Shown here piece after piece: positions 16,055 to 25,193 of a DNA stretch of 64,000 nucleotides. How positions within the stretch are numbered: the stretch's first letter is position 1; every line of letters starts with the position of its first letter. Source of the DNA: Streptomyces rimosus (GTDB lineage: Bacteria > Actinomycetota > Actinomycetes > Streptomycetales > Streptomycetaceae); contig NZ_CP023688.1 of the NCBI RefSeq assembly GCF_008704655.1, forward strand, positions 7,942,501-8,006,500, read 5' to 3'. The notes beneath the pieces were generated by a model that was not told where the DNA came from, did not search any database, and saw nothing but the letters and a program-made list of their open reading frames with translations. A program made the position numbers and the translations under genes.

Positions 16055-16301
16055 GAGGGCTCCTCGGATGGTGCCGATGCGTCCAGCTACTGTGTGGGTT
16101 ACTTAGCGTGACGGCTTCAGGATAGGTTCCGGGTCTCACCATCATGAGGGCATTTCGTTGACGGTCACTGCCTCGCTCCGTCGAATCGACGCCGAGGCGG
16201 AAGCAAGAACAACACGCACGATGCGGCCGAGCTGAAGAAGCGGTCGGTCCAGTGCGAGGACCTGTTTCCGAAGTAAGGCCGGAAGTAAGGTCGGCCGGCC
16301 C

Positions 16302-17276
16302 TCAGGCCGGATCTTCGTAGCGCTTCGCCATCGCGGCGGCGCGGTCCCGCAGGGATATCCGCAACGACTTCGGGGCCAGCGCTTCCGCGTCCGTGCCGAG
16401 CTGCCACAGCGCCCATTCGGCGTGCCGGGTGTCCTGGAAGGTCACCTCCAGCCGGAGCCGGCCGTCCGCGTCGGGTTCTTCCGCGCGGACGGCCAGCGCG
16501 GTGTCCAGCAGTTCTTCCCGCCGCGCCGGGTTCAGCCGTATCAGCACGGTGATGTGGTCGCTGCCGGAGAGGAACCGCGCGGAGCGTTCCCGCCAGATCC
16601 GGTCCAGGTCGACCTGGTGCGGCCGCTGCGCCGCTTCGGGGAGTTCTTCGGCGGCCAGCACCCGCGACAGCCGGTAGGTGCGGTCCGCGCCGTCTCTGGT
16701 GGCCAGCAGGTAGACCCGGCCGCGTACGGTGACGAGGCCGATCGGATCCACCGTGCGCCACTGCGGGGCCTGGTCCGTCGCGGCGTAGTGGATGCGCAGC
16801 CGGTGTCCGGCGAGTACCGCGCGCCGTACCTCGATCATGGTGGTGCCGAGCACCTCGTCGCCGCCCAGACGGCGGGAGAGCAGATCGGTCTCCGGGTCGA
16901 CGAGAAAGCGCCGGGCCGCGTCGCTCGCGGTGGCCCGGTGGGTTTCGGGCAGCGCGTCGACCACCTTGCGCATGGCCGAGGCGAGCGCCGAGCCGAGGCC
17001 GAAGACCTGGTCGCCGTGGCCCGATCCGGCGGTCAGCAGGGCCAGGGCCTCGTCGTGGTTCAGCCCCGTGAGCTCGGTACGGAATCCGGGCAGCAGCGCG
17101 AAACCGCCCTGCCGGCCGCGCTCGGCGTAGACCGGGACGCCCGCCGCCGACAGTGCCTCGATGTCGCGCAGCACGGTGCGGGTGGAAACCCCCAGCTCAC
17201 GGGCCAGCGTGGTCGAGGTGAGCTGTCCTCGCCGGCGCAGGAGCAGCACCAGCGAGACCAATCGGTCGGCGCGCAT
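16302..17276 (-). CDS. HTH/WYL-domain transcriptional regulator (YafY/PafC type)
   Basis: 324 aa. The N-terminal winged HTH (residues ~1-60, STTLARELGVSTRTVLRDIE) is followed by a WYL domain around residues 140-230 with RIHYAATDQAPQWRTVDPIGLV and VRGRVYLLATRDGADRTYRL, and a WCX C-terminal extension. WYL domains sense nucleic acid fragments or nucleotide-like ligands. The start at 17276 fits the family start MRADRLVSLVLLLRRRG. It is divergent from a RidA-like gene, starts 137 bases apart, which is its likely target. Upstream gap 16055-16301 holds the dhaK promoter and no clear gene. Confidence 0.88.
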   Translation of the reverse strand: MRADRLVSLVLLLRRRGQLTSTTLARELGVSTRTVLRDIEALSAAGVPVYAERGRQGGFALLPGFRTELTGLNHDEALALLTAGSGHGDQVFGLGSALASAMRKVVDALPETHRATASDAARRFLVDPETDLLSRRLGGDEVLGTTMIEVRRAVLAGHRLRIHYAATDQAPQWRTVDPIGLVTVRGRVYLLATRDGADRTYRLSRVLAAEELPEAAQRPHQVDLDRIWRERSARFLSGSDHITVLIRLNPARREELLDTALAVRAEEPDADGRLRLEVTFQDTRHAEWALWQLGTDAEALAPKSLRISLRDRAAAMAKRYEDPA

Positions 17277-17413
17277 ACGGAGAGTTGTACAGGAATACAT
17301 GACCAAGGGTGTCGTGATTGGCGGGGAGGCTTGTCCTGACGACGTCGCCGAAGGTGGCCACCGAGCCGATGGTCGTACGTACTCTCGATGATGCGAATGG
17401 AGCCGATGTGGCA

Positions 17414-17809
17414 ATGCAGCGAACGGCGGTCAACCCGGTCTCGTGGTCGGTGGAGATGGGCTTCAACCAGGGCGAGGTGGTCTCCGGGCACACCCGGACC
17501 CTGTACATATCGGGGCAGACCGCGATGAACGGCGACGGCAAGCCGGAGCATGACGGTGACATGGCGGCGCAGCTGGCGCTGAGCGTCGACAACGTGGAGG
17601 CCGTGCTCGGCGAGGCCGGCATGACTCTCGCGAACCTCGTCCGGCTCAACGTCTACACGACCGACGTCGACCTGCTCTTCCAGCACTACGGCGTGCTGGC
17701 GGCCCGGTTGGGCGCCGCCGAGGTGGCGCCGACCACCACCATGCTCGGGGTGACGCGACTGGCGATCCCCGGCCAGCTGGTCGAGCTTGAGGGCACCGCC
17801 GTGGCGTGA
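17414..17809 (+). CDS. RidA-like (YjgF/YER057c) family protein lacking the catalytic arginine
   Basis: 131 aa with the RidA fold: TLYISGQTAMNGDGKPEHDG, VRLNVYTTDVDLLFQHY and a C-terminal VELEGTAVA. RidA enzymes deaminate reactive enamines/imines using an arginine in the motif P-x-R-S/T near position 105. Here the corresponding sequence is APTTTMLGVTRLA, with Thr instead of that Arg, so imine deaminase activity is doubtful and it belongs to a divergent Rid subfamily. Start is ATG 17414 or the in-frame GTG 17408, which has better GGAG spacing. It is divergent from the WYL regulator. Confidence 0.8.
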   Translation: MQRTAVNPVSWSVEMGFNQGEVVSGHTRTLYISGQTAMNGDGKPEHDGDMAAQLALSVDNVEAVLGEAGMTLANLVRLNVYTTDVDLLFQHYGVLAARLGAAEVAPTTTMLGVTRLAIPGQLVELEGTAVA

Positions 17810-17849
17810 CGCGACCTCGCCGCCTCGCGGTGACCGCCGGGCAGGCCCG

Positions 17850-17880
17850 AGGGCCCCGTCCGTGCCTCGGTCGGGGCCCT
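17850..17880. terminator. Bidirectional terminator hairpin between convergent genes
   Basis: agggccccg at 17850-17858 pairs exactly with cggggccct at 17872-17880 across a 13-base loop. It lies in the 91-base gap between the rightward RidA-like gene (ends 17809) and the leftward NHL gene (ends 17901). Confidence 0.55.
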
Positions 17881-17900
17881 GGGCTGCGGTGGCAGGACGG

Positions 17901-20206
17901 TCAGCTGACGCGGGCGCTCAGCGGTACGGGCGCCAGGCGGCCGATGGCGATCTTGCCGTCGTCGGACCGGGTGCCCGGCTTCGCGTCGGCCAGGGCACGG
18001 ATGCCGATGGTGTAGATCAGCGCGGTCTTGTCCGTGGTTCCGGTGTTGACGTGCGGGTTGGAGGAGATGATCAGTGTCCGGCCGCCGTCTTCCAGACGGG
18101 TGTCGAGGTTCCCGGTGACGGCGGGCTGGACGTAGTAGTAGCCGTACGAGGCGCCGCCGGTGAACGCGAAGCCGGTGGGGGCGGTGACGCGCTGCTCGAT
18201 GGTGCCGGGGTTGACCGGCCGGCTGTCCAGCGAGCGGATCTCCAGGTTGAAGGTGGCGGCCTGGCCGGGCGCTGCCTGCGGCACGCTCTCCTGGCTGACG
18301 CGCAGTGCGGTCTCGTTCTGCGAGGAACCGGTGACGGTGCCGGTGAGCTGGACGGGCGTATGCCTGCCGACGCTGGCCGAGCCGTTCTGGAAGGTCCCGG
18401 CCGCGGCGTCCGGCCGGGCCTGGATCGGGATGGTGTAGTACAGCGGCCCGGTGTCGCTGATGGTGGTGTTGACGTGCGGGTTGGCGGTGACGATCAGCGT
18501 CCGGCCGCCGTCCTCGATGCGGTAGTCGAGGTTGCCCGAGATCACGCCCTGGGCGGTGTTGTAGTACGCGTACGTGGGCTGGCTGGGGAAGACGAAGCCG
18601 CTCGGGGCGGTGAAGCGCTGGACGATGTCGCCGGGGTTGACCGGCTGGCTGCCGGCCGAGTCGTACTTCACGTTGAACGCGGTGCGCTGGCCGGGAGCCA
18701 CCTGGGGGACGGTGTCCTGGGTGATGGTCAGCGCCCGCTCGTCGGTGGGCGGCGGCGGGACGACGACGATGACCGGCAGCGTGTAGGTGTTGTCCTTGAG
18801 GTTGAGGTCGCCGCCGTACTGGATCTCCAGGGTGAAGGTGTACTGGCCGGGGGGTGTGTCGCCGGGCACGGTGACGCGGAACACGCCGTCCAGCGAACCC
18901 TGCTGGGGCTGGAGCTGCTGCCCGGGGAACGTGCGGGACAGACGGCTTCCGGTGGTGCCCGCGGGGCCGCGCAGCCCGTCGGCGAGGGTCAGGACGACGG
19001 TGACGTACCGGCCGTCGGCCGGGTCGGGGCCGCGGTTCTTGATCCGGACGCCGAGGTCGAACTCCTGGCCCGCCTGGACGGAGGGGGAGCTGACGATCTC
19101 GCCGTAGAGGTCGGCGGTGGGCGGGGGTGGCGGTGTCATGGTGGCGACGGCGGTCACGCCGCGCACGCGGTTGTTGTCGCCGTCTGCTATGTACAGGTTT
19201 CCGGCACGGTCCAGTGCGACGCCGCGCGGGCCGTAGAGCCGGGTGGCGGTGGCGGGGCCGCCGTCGTCCACATATCCGGCGGTGCCGTTGCCCGCCACGG
19301 TGGTGATGATGCCGTCCGTGGTGACCTTGCGGATGCGCTGGCTGCCGCTCTCCGCGATGTAGAGGTTGCCCGCGTCGTCGAGCGTGACGTACGCGGGGGT
19401 GTTGAGCTGCGAGGACGTCGCGGGGCCGCCGTCGGAGGTGTAGCCGGCGGTGCCGGTGCCCGCGACGGTGGTGATGGTGCCCTGCGGGGTCACCTTGCGG
19501 ACGCGCTGGTTGGCGCTGTCCGCGATGTAGAGGTTCCCGGCGGCGTCCACCGCCACGCCGGTCGGGTGATAGAGCTTGGTCGCGACAGCGGGGCCGCCGT
19601 CGGAGACGTAGCCGGCCTGGCCGGTGCCGGCGACGGTGGTGATAACCCCTTGGAATCCACCTTGCGGACCCGGTGATTGTGGTAGTCGGCGATGTACACA
19701 TTGCCGTCGCGGTCCACCGCCACGCTGTGCGGCCCGTTGAGCTGGGTGGCGGTGGCCGGCCCGCCGTCGGAGACGTACCCGCCGGTGCCGTTGCCCGCCA
19801 CCGTGGTGATGATCCCCTTGGTGTCCACCTTGCGGACCCGGTTGTTGCCGAGATCCGCGATGTAGAGATTTCCTGCGCCATCGGCCGCCACCCCGCACGG
19901 GCTGCTGAGCTGGGTGGCGGTGGCGGGACCGCCGTCGGAGACATACCCGGCGATGCCGTTGCCCGCGACGGTGGTGATGATGCCCTGCGGGGTCACCTTG
20001 CGTACCCGGTTGTTGCTCCGGCAGACGATGTACAGGTTTCCGTGCTCGTCCAGGGCCACATCGTGCGGCCAGTTGAGCTGAGTCAGCGTCGCGGGCCCGC
20101 CGTCGGAGAGGTACCCGGCGGTGCCGTTGCCCGCCACCGTGGCGATGCAGCCTTGCGCGATGCCCGCGGGCTGTGGCCCGCTTCCCGGGCTGTTCTGGGT
20201 TGTCAT
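17901..20206 (-). pseudogene. NHL-repeat protein B, one-base frameshift at about 19646-19649
   Basis: Starts ATG 20206 after GGAAGGAG, 17 bases downstream of the paralogue at 20224-22530. The reading frame encodes an N-terminal linker (GPQPAGIAQG) and three 56-residue NHL repeats, then breaks after RKVDSKG; the next repeat (ITTVAGTGQAGYVSDGG) continues in the -1 register to the stop at 17901. The break lies in a run of four G (cccc at 19646-19649 on the plus strand); adding one G restores KGVITTV. The gene is 2306 bases, exactly one short of its 2307-base paralogue. After six NHL repeats come a CARDB/DUF11-like domain and two ~130-residue repeats with NPGTI-QR-TAPTGF motifs. No signal peptide or membrane anchor is visible. 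It may be a pseudogene, a phase-variable gene or an assembly error. Confidence 0.75.
19140..20146 (-). repeat. Six tandem ~168-bp NHL repeats in gene B (one base missing in the third unit)
   Basis: Each unit encodes 56 residues on the pattern ITTVAGNGTAGYVSDGGPAT then a GNLYIAD strand and a (N/H)RVRKV turn. Six units would be 1008 bases; 1007 are present because of the G lost at 19646-19649. Units align one to one with those of the neighbouring paralogue. Confidence 0.8.
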
Positions 20207-20223
20207 GGGAGCTCCTTCCGTGG

Positions 20224-22530
20224 TCAGAGCACGCGGGCGGACAGCGGTACGGGCGCGAGGCGGCCGATGACGGCCCGGCCGTCGTCGGACTGCGTACCGG
20301 GGGTCGCGCTGGGCAGGGCGCGGATGCCGAGGGTGTAGATCAGCGCCGTCTTGTCGGTGGTCCCCGTGTTCAGGTGCGGGTTGGAGGAGATGACGAGGGT
20401 CTTGCCGCCGTCCTCCAGCTGGGCGTCGAGGTTCCCGGTCACGTACGGCGTCACGAAGTAGTAGCCGTAGGAGGCGCTGCCGGTGAAGGCGAAGCCGGTG
20501 GGGGCGGTGATGCGCTGCCCGACGGTGCCGGGGTTGACCGGCTGGTTGCCCAGCGACCGCAGCTCCAGGTTGAACGTGGTGTGCTGGCCCGGCGCGGCGG
20601 CGGGCACCGATTCCTGCACCACGCGCAGCGCCGTCTCGTCCTGCGCGGTGCCCGAGATGACGCCGGAGAGCTGGACCGGGGTGCGCCGGCCGATGCTCGC
20701 CGAGCCGTTGTCGTACCGTCCCGGCACGGCGTCGGTGCGGGCCTCCAGCGGAATGGTGTAGATCACCGAACCGGTGTCGCTGGTGCTGGTGTTGACGTGC
20801 GGGTTGGCGGTGATGAGCAGCGTTCGCCCGTCGTCCAGGATGCGGTGGCTCAGGTTTCCGGAGATGACGCCGTGGATGGTCTCGTAGTACGCGTAGGTCG
20901 GCTGGCCGGTGAAGACGAACCCGGTCGGTGCGGTGAAGCGCTGGACGATCGTGCCCGGGTTGACCGGCTGTCCGGTGGGCGAGGTGTAGCGCAGGTTGAA
21001 GGAGGTGCGCTGGCCCGGCGCGACCTGCGGGACGGTGTCCTGGAGGACCGTCAGGGCCGTCTCGTCCGCCACGGGGTCGGGCACCACGATCGTGACGGGC
21101 AGGGTGTACGCGTTGTCCTTCAGGTTGAGGTCGCCGCCGTACTGGATCTCCAGCGTGGAAAGGTAGGTGCCGGGCGGAGTGCTTGCCGGAGCGCTGACCC
21201 GGAACGTGCCGTCCAGCGTGCCCTGCTGGGGCAGCAGCTGCTGTCCGGAGAAGGTGCGGGTGAGCCGCCGGCCGCTGGTGCCGGGTCCGCCGACGAGGCC
21301 GTCGGCCAGGTTCAGTACGACGGTGACGTACTGCCCGTCGGCCGGGTTGGGGCCGCGGTTGCGGATCCGCGCGCCGAGGTCGAATTCCTGGTCGCGCTGT
21401 ACCCGGTAGGGGCTGATGACCTCGCCGTACAGGTCGGCGGTCGGCGGGGGCGGCGGCGTCATCTGCGCCACGGCCGTCACGCCGCGCACGCGGTGGTTGT
21501 TGCAGTCGGCGATGTACAGGTTGCCGCCCCGGTCCAGCGCGATGCCGTAGGGGTAGTAGAGCCGGGTGCCGGCGGCGGGGCCGCCGTCGTCCACGTACCC
21601 GGCAGTGCCGTTGCCCGCCACGGTGGTGATGATGCCGTCCGACGTGACCTTGCGGATACGGTGGTTGTGCCCGTCGCCGATGTACAGGCTCCCGGCCTCG
21701 TCCAGCGCCAGGCCCCACGGGTAGTGGAGCCGGGTGCCGAGGGCGGGCCCGCCGTCGGAGACGTATCCGGCGGTGCCGTTGCCCGCGACGGTGGTGATCA
21801 GCCCGTTGGGGGTCACCTTGCGCACGCGGTGGTTGTAGCGGTCGGCGATGTACAGACTGCCTTCGGCGTCCACCACCAGCCCCATGGGGTAGTAGAGCCG
21901 GGTGGCGATGGCGGGTCCGCCGTCGGAGATGTACCCGGCCTCGCCATTGCCCGCGACGGTGGTGATGATGCCGTTGGGAGTGACCTTGCGGATGCGGTGG
22001 TTGTTGTGGTCCGCGATGTAGAGGTTGCCCGAGCGGTCGACGGTCAGCGCGTGCGGATAGTGGAGCCGGGTGGCGATGGCGGGTCCGCCGTCGGAGATGT
22101 ACCCGGCCTCGCCGTTGCCCGCGACGGTGGTGATGATGCCGTTCGGGGTGACCTTGCGGATGCGGTGGTTGTTGGTGTCCGCGATGTAGAGGTTGCCCGC
22201 GTCGTCCACGGCCACGTCCGCGGGGTAGTGGAGCCGGGTGGCGAGCGCGGGGCCGCCGTCGGAGATGTATCCGGCGTTGCCGTCCCCCGCGACGGTGGTG
22301 ATGGTGCCGTTCGGGGTGACCTTGCGGATGCGGTGGTTGTACCGGTCGGCGATGAAGAGGTTGCCGTTCTTGTCGACGGTCACCCCTTGGGGGTAATAGA
22401 CCCGGGTCAGCGCGCCGTGCCCGCCGTCGGAGATGAATCCGGCCACGCCGTTGCCCGCGACGGTGGCTATCGAGCCGTCGAGCAGGCCTGCGGGCTGCGG
22501 GCCGGTTCCTGCGCTGGATGCGGTGGTCAT
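20224..22530 (-). CDS. NHL-repeat protein A with C-terminal CARDB/DUF11-like and tandem beta domains
   Basis: 768 aa, the intact member of the trio. ATG 22530 has GGAG 9 bases upstream; an in-frame GTG two codons earlier is less likely. Residues 21-356 are six exact-length 56-residue NHL repeats (pattern ITTVAGNG-AGY-SDGGPA then LYIAD and NHRIRKV), which should form one six-bladed propeller. Residues ~357-480 are a CARDB/DUF11-like beta-sandwich (TADLYGEVIS, GARIRNRGPNPADGQYVTVV). Residues ~485-768 are two related ~130-residue domains, each with VPQVAPGQRTSFN or VPAAAPGQHTTFN, QPVNPGT and TAPTGF. No signal peptide, Tat motif, LPXTG or transmembrane segment is visible although the architecture looks extracellular. 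It is the third gene after wecB in one operon. Function unknown; a binding or scaffold role is inferred. Confidence 0.8.
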   Translation of the reverse strand: MTTASSAGTGPQPAGLLDGSIATVAGNGVAGFISDGGHGALTRVYYPQGVTVDKNGNLFIADRYNHRIRKVTPNGTITTVAGDGNAGYISDGGPALATRLHYPADVAVDDAGNLYIADTNNHRIRKVTPNGIITTVAGNGEAGYISDGGPAIATRLHYPHALTVDRSGNLYIADHNNHRIRKVTPNGIITTVAGNGEAGYISDGGPAIATRLYYPMGLVVDAEGSLYIADRYNHRVRKVTPNGLITTVAGNGTAGYVSDGGPALGTRLHYPWGLALDEAGSLYIGDGHNHRIRKVTSDGIITTVAGNGTAGYVDDGGPAAGTRLYYPYGIALDRGGNLYIADCNNHRVRGVTAVAQMTPPPPPTADLYGEVISPYRVQRDQEFDLGARIRNRGPNPADGQYVTVVLNLADGLVGGPGTSGRRLTRTFSGQQLLPQQGTLDGTFRVSAPASTPPGTYLSTLEIQYGGDLNLKDNAYTLPVTIVVPDPVADETALTVLQDTVPQVAPGQRTSFNLRYTSPTGQPVNPGTIVQRFTAPTGFVFTGQPTYAYYETIHGVISGNLSHRILDDGRTLLITANPHVNTSTSDTGSVIYTIPLEARTDAVPGRYDNGSASIGRRTPVQLSGVISGTAQDETALRVVQESVPAAAPGQHTTFNLELRSLGNQPVNPGTVGQRITAPTGFAFTGSASYGYYFVTPYVTGNLDAQLEDGGKTLVISSNPHLNTGTTDKTALIYTLGIRALPSATPGTQSDDGRAVIGRLAPVPLSARVL
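21463..22470 (-). repeat. Six tandem 168-bp NHL repeats in gene A
   Basis: Six units of exactly 56 codons without any indel, all with TVAG-x-G, SDGG or DDGG, and a (Y/N/H)NHR(I/V)R motif. Exact periodicity across 1008 bases suggests growth by unequal recombination and continued selection on unit length. Confidence 0.85.
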
Positions 22531-22550
22531 GATCACTGCTCCTGTCGTGG

Positions 22551-23207
22551 TCAGAGGACGTGGGCGGACAGCGGTACGGGTGCCGGGCGCCCGATGGCGG
22601 CGCTGCCGTCGGCGGGCCGCGAGCCGGGTGCCGCGTCCGGCAGGGCGCGGATGCCGATGGTGTGGATCAGCGCGGTCCGGGCGGTGGCGCCCATGTTGAC
22701 GTGCGGATCGGAGGACATGATCACTGTGCGGCCGCCGTCTTCGAGCTGCGTCCGCAGATTGCCGGTCACAGCGGGGTGGTAGCCGTACGAGGCGCCCCCG
22801 GTGAACGCGAAGCCGGTGGGGGCGGTGCAGCGCTGGGCCGGCGTGCCCGGGTTGACCGGCTGGTTGTTCAGCGAGCGGATCTCGACGTTGAACGAGACGC
22901 TGTCGCCCGGCTTCGCCTCGGGCACGCTCTCCTGGGCCGGGCGCAGCGCCGGCTCGTCCTGCGAGTCGCCGGTGATCTCGGCCGGGATCTGTACGGGGGT
23001 GTGCCGGCCGATGCCGCCGGTGCCGACCTTGCGGACGCGGTGGTTGTTGGTCTCTGAGCCACAGAGGTTCCCGGACCGGTCCAAGGCGATCCGGGGGCCG
23101 TTGAGCTCGGCCCGGACAGCAGGCCCGCCGCCCCCGTCGAAGCCGGCCGCGCCGGTGCCGGCGACCGTGGTGATCGTGCCGGTGGGCACGGTGGCGGGAG
23201 TGGTCAT
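22551..23207 (-). CDS. NHL-repeat protein C, internally deleted paralogue
   Basis: 218 aa. ATG 23207 overlaps the wecB stop (ATGA), so translation is coupled. It keeps one imperfect NHL repeat (ITTVAGTGAAGFDGGGGPAV ... NNHRVRKVGTGG) and then jumps directly to IGRHTPVQIPAEITGDSQDE, which aligns with the end of domain 2 and the whole of domain 3 of protein A (QPVNPGT, TAPTGFAFTGGASYGY, IGIRALPDAAPGS). About 550 residues are missing at the join, although the frame is kept. No signal peptide. A one-blade NHL unit cannot form a propeller alone, so it is either a degenerate copy or has become a carrier of the C-terminal domain only. Confidence 0.75.
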   Translation of the reverse strand: MTTPATVPTGTITTVAGTGAAGFDGGGGPAVRAELNGPRIALDRSGNLCGSETNNHRVRKVGTGGIGRHTPVQIPAEITGDSQDEPALRPAQESVPEAKPGDSVSFNVEIRSLNNQPVNPGTPAQRCTAPTGFAFTGGASYGYHPAVTGNLRTQLEDGGRTVIMSSDPHVNMGATARTALIHTIGIRALPDAAPGSRPADGSAAIGRPAPVPLSAHVL

Positions 23208-24400
23208 CGCGTCTCCTGACCGGTGATGTCGGGCGGCCTGGGGGCCAGGCCCAGCAGCCAGCCGCAGGCGGCGGCGCAGCGCCGGGCGGCCCGTCCGTCG
23301 CCGTACGGATTGGGCCGGGGGAACGCCCGGTTCGGCTTCCCGGCGTCCAGCACGCCTTCGCGGGCGAATTCCTTTTCGGCCGCCGCCACGATCTCCGTCT
23401 CGTCCGTACCGACGAGCCGGGCCAGACCGGAATCGATCCCTTCGGTCCGCTCGGTGTTGTCCCGGGTCACCAGAATCGGCAGTCCGAAGGCCGCCGTCTC
23501 CTCCTGAATTCCGCCGGAATCGGTGATGGCCAGAACGGACCGGGACAGCAGACGGGCGAAGGCGTCATACGGAATCGGGCCCGGCAGATGGACATTCGGC
23601 CGGCCCCGCAGCGATTCCTCGATCGCGGTACGGACCGCGGGATTCATATGCGCGGCGACGACGAACGTCACATCGGGGTATTGACGGCTCAGTGCCGCCA
23701 CCGCCCGGCCCACCCGCCGGATCGGCTCGCCCCAGTTCTCCCGCCGGTGTGCGGTCACGACGACCAGCGGAGCGGAATTCTGTTCGAGTCCGCGGAGTTC
23801 GGGTACGGCGCGGTGGCGCGGGCCGCGGCTCGCGGCGACGACGGCGTCGATCACGGTGTTCCCGGTCACCACGATCCGGTCGGCCGCCACCCCCTGGGCG
23901 AGCAGGTTGCGGCGGGCGGCATGGGTGGGCGCCAGATGGAGATCGCTCAGCTCGGCGATCATCCGGCGGTGGGCCTCCTCGGGGAACGGACTGCGCGCGT
24001 CGCCGGAGCGCAGCCCGGCCTCCACGTGCACGACGGGGATCTTGGCGAAGAACGCGGCCATCGCCCCGGCCAGCGCGGACGAGGTGTCTCCCTGGACGAG
24101 CACCGCGCGTACGTCGGGTGCGCTCAGCCGGCTGCCGAGCCCGCTGAGCAGACCGGCCGTCAGCTCGGTGACCGGCCCCGCGGCGGCCGTGCCGCCCGTA
24201 CCGGCGGGAGGGTCCAGTGCGGCTTCGGCGCGCAGTCCGAAGCAGGCGAGGGTGTTCCGTACCACCGTGCCGTGCTGGCCGGTGGTGAGCACGGCCGGCT
24301 CGGCCCAGCGGGTGCGCTGTAATTCCCGTACGACCGGGGCGAGTTTGACGGCTTCCGGGCGCGTGCCCACGACAATGGCGATGCGCTGCCGGCCGCTCAA
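23204..24400 (-). CDS. wecB: UDP-N-acetylglucosamine 2-epimerase (non-hydrolysing), WecB type
   Basis: 398 aa GT-B-fold enzyme that interconverts UDP-GlcNAc and UDP-ManNAc for surface polysaccharides. Signatures are VVGTRPEAVKLAPVV at the N-terminus, QGDTSSALAGAMAAF, HVEAGLRSGD, TAHRRENWGEP and ITDSGGIQEETAAFG, the UDP-binding block. The start used is TTG 24400; no good ribosome binding site is seen, so it may be leaderless or weakly translated. It is the first gene of an operon with the three NHL genes, coupled to the first by ATGA, and is divergent from a processive glycosyltransferase. No UDP-ManNAc dehydrogenase (WecC) is present here. Cytosolic. Confidence 0.92.
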   Translation of the reverse strand: MSGRQRIAIVVGTRPEAVKLAPVVRELQRTRWAEPAVLTTGQHGTVVRNTLACFGLRAEAALDPPAGTGGTAAAGPVTELTAGLLSGLGSRLSAPDVRAVLVQGDTSSALAGAMAAFFAKIPVVHVEAGLRSGDARSPFPEEAHRRMIAELSDLHLAPTHAARRNLLAQGVAADRIVVTGNTVIDAVVAASRGPRHRAVPELRGLEQNSAPLVVVTAHRRENWGEPIRRVGRAVAALSRQYPDVTFVVAAHMNPAVRTAIEESLRGRPNVHLPGPIPYDAFARLLSRSVLAITDSGGIQEETAAFGLPILVTRDNTERTEGIDSGLARLVGTDETEIVAAAEKEFAREGVLDAGKPNRAFPRPNPYGDGRAARRCAAACGWLLGLAPRPPDITGQETR

Positions 24401-25193
24401 TGCCGAGTCGATTTCGTGGCGGGGGCAGGAGAAAGGATCAGGCGCATAGGGACACCATTCATCGCGTCGGTATACGACAGGTTCGCGTAAGGGCGAGACA
24501 GCTCACAGACGTTGAACATGCGACGTGTGACACCTGTGGCAGACGATGGCGAGGGAATGCAGGGATGTTCCCGCAATCACTCGCGTCAGCCGACGCTAGG
24601 CGCCGGACATAACGGGGGGCAATGGTTCCCGGGACATGTGATTGGCCGGATCGGAACAATGTGCCCGCTGAGCGGTAGGAAAAGCCCTGGTGCAAACGGG
24701 CGCCCGCCATTTCGCGTGCCCGGACCATCGACGCAAAACCGTCTCCGCCGGTCTCCGGGCACCGCCGGAACGCCACGGAGGGGGCTGGCCATCGCCCGCC
24801 CGGTGGTTCACAGTGGTCACTGCCCGCCCCGCCGCTCGACCCGCTGCCTGCCCTGCGCACCCGCTGGCCTGCGCACTTCATGTCCTGCCGCCCGGAGGTG
24901 CCGCCCATCCATGTACCTGGGACCCACCTGGCCGTTGGCAGGCGGCATGGCGGCGGCACGCGCCGGAACATCCGGCGGACGCGGTGTCCTCACAGCCGCC
25001 ATCGGCGCGGCCGTGGTGCCGCTGGGGTTCGTCCTGGGGCGGGAGATCCAGCGCAGGGTGGGGCGCGGTGGCCGGGCCGTGCCCGGGCACCTGCCCGGCC
25101 CGGGCCGCCCGGACGCGCCGATCCGCACCCGGCCGGCGCCCTCCGTGCCCGCCCGAGCCGCCGGGGTCCGACGTCACAAGGGGGGACGCCCTG
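24401..25193. other. Divergent intergenic region between wecB and the glycosyltransferase gene
   Basis: About 790 bases, unusually long for this window and less GC-rich near wecB. It must hold both promoters. A short dyad gtcg-gtata-cgac lies near 24466-24478. One possible small gene (24911-25222) is listed separately; no other gene-like reading frame and no confident riboswitch or terminator could be recognised. Confidence 0.4.

Noticed and set aside
16181..16276. Short rightward frame ending KRSVQCEDLFPK before dhaK
   Set aside because: It looks protein-like but has no start or ribosome binding site and is about 30 codons. It could be a gene remnant but cannot be supported.
19140..22470. 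CRISPR-like or DNA-level tandem repeat array
   Set aside because: The 168-bp periodicity is explained by NHL protein repeats; there are no short identical repeats with unique spacers.
17787..22782. Very long rightward frames opposite the NHL genes
   Set aside because: They repeat GDVPG/AVARDGGDDAV patterns only because the sense strand has 168-bp repeats; no family motifs, and they are antisense to well-supported genes.
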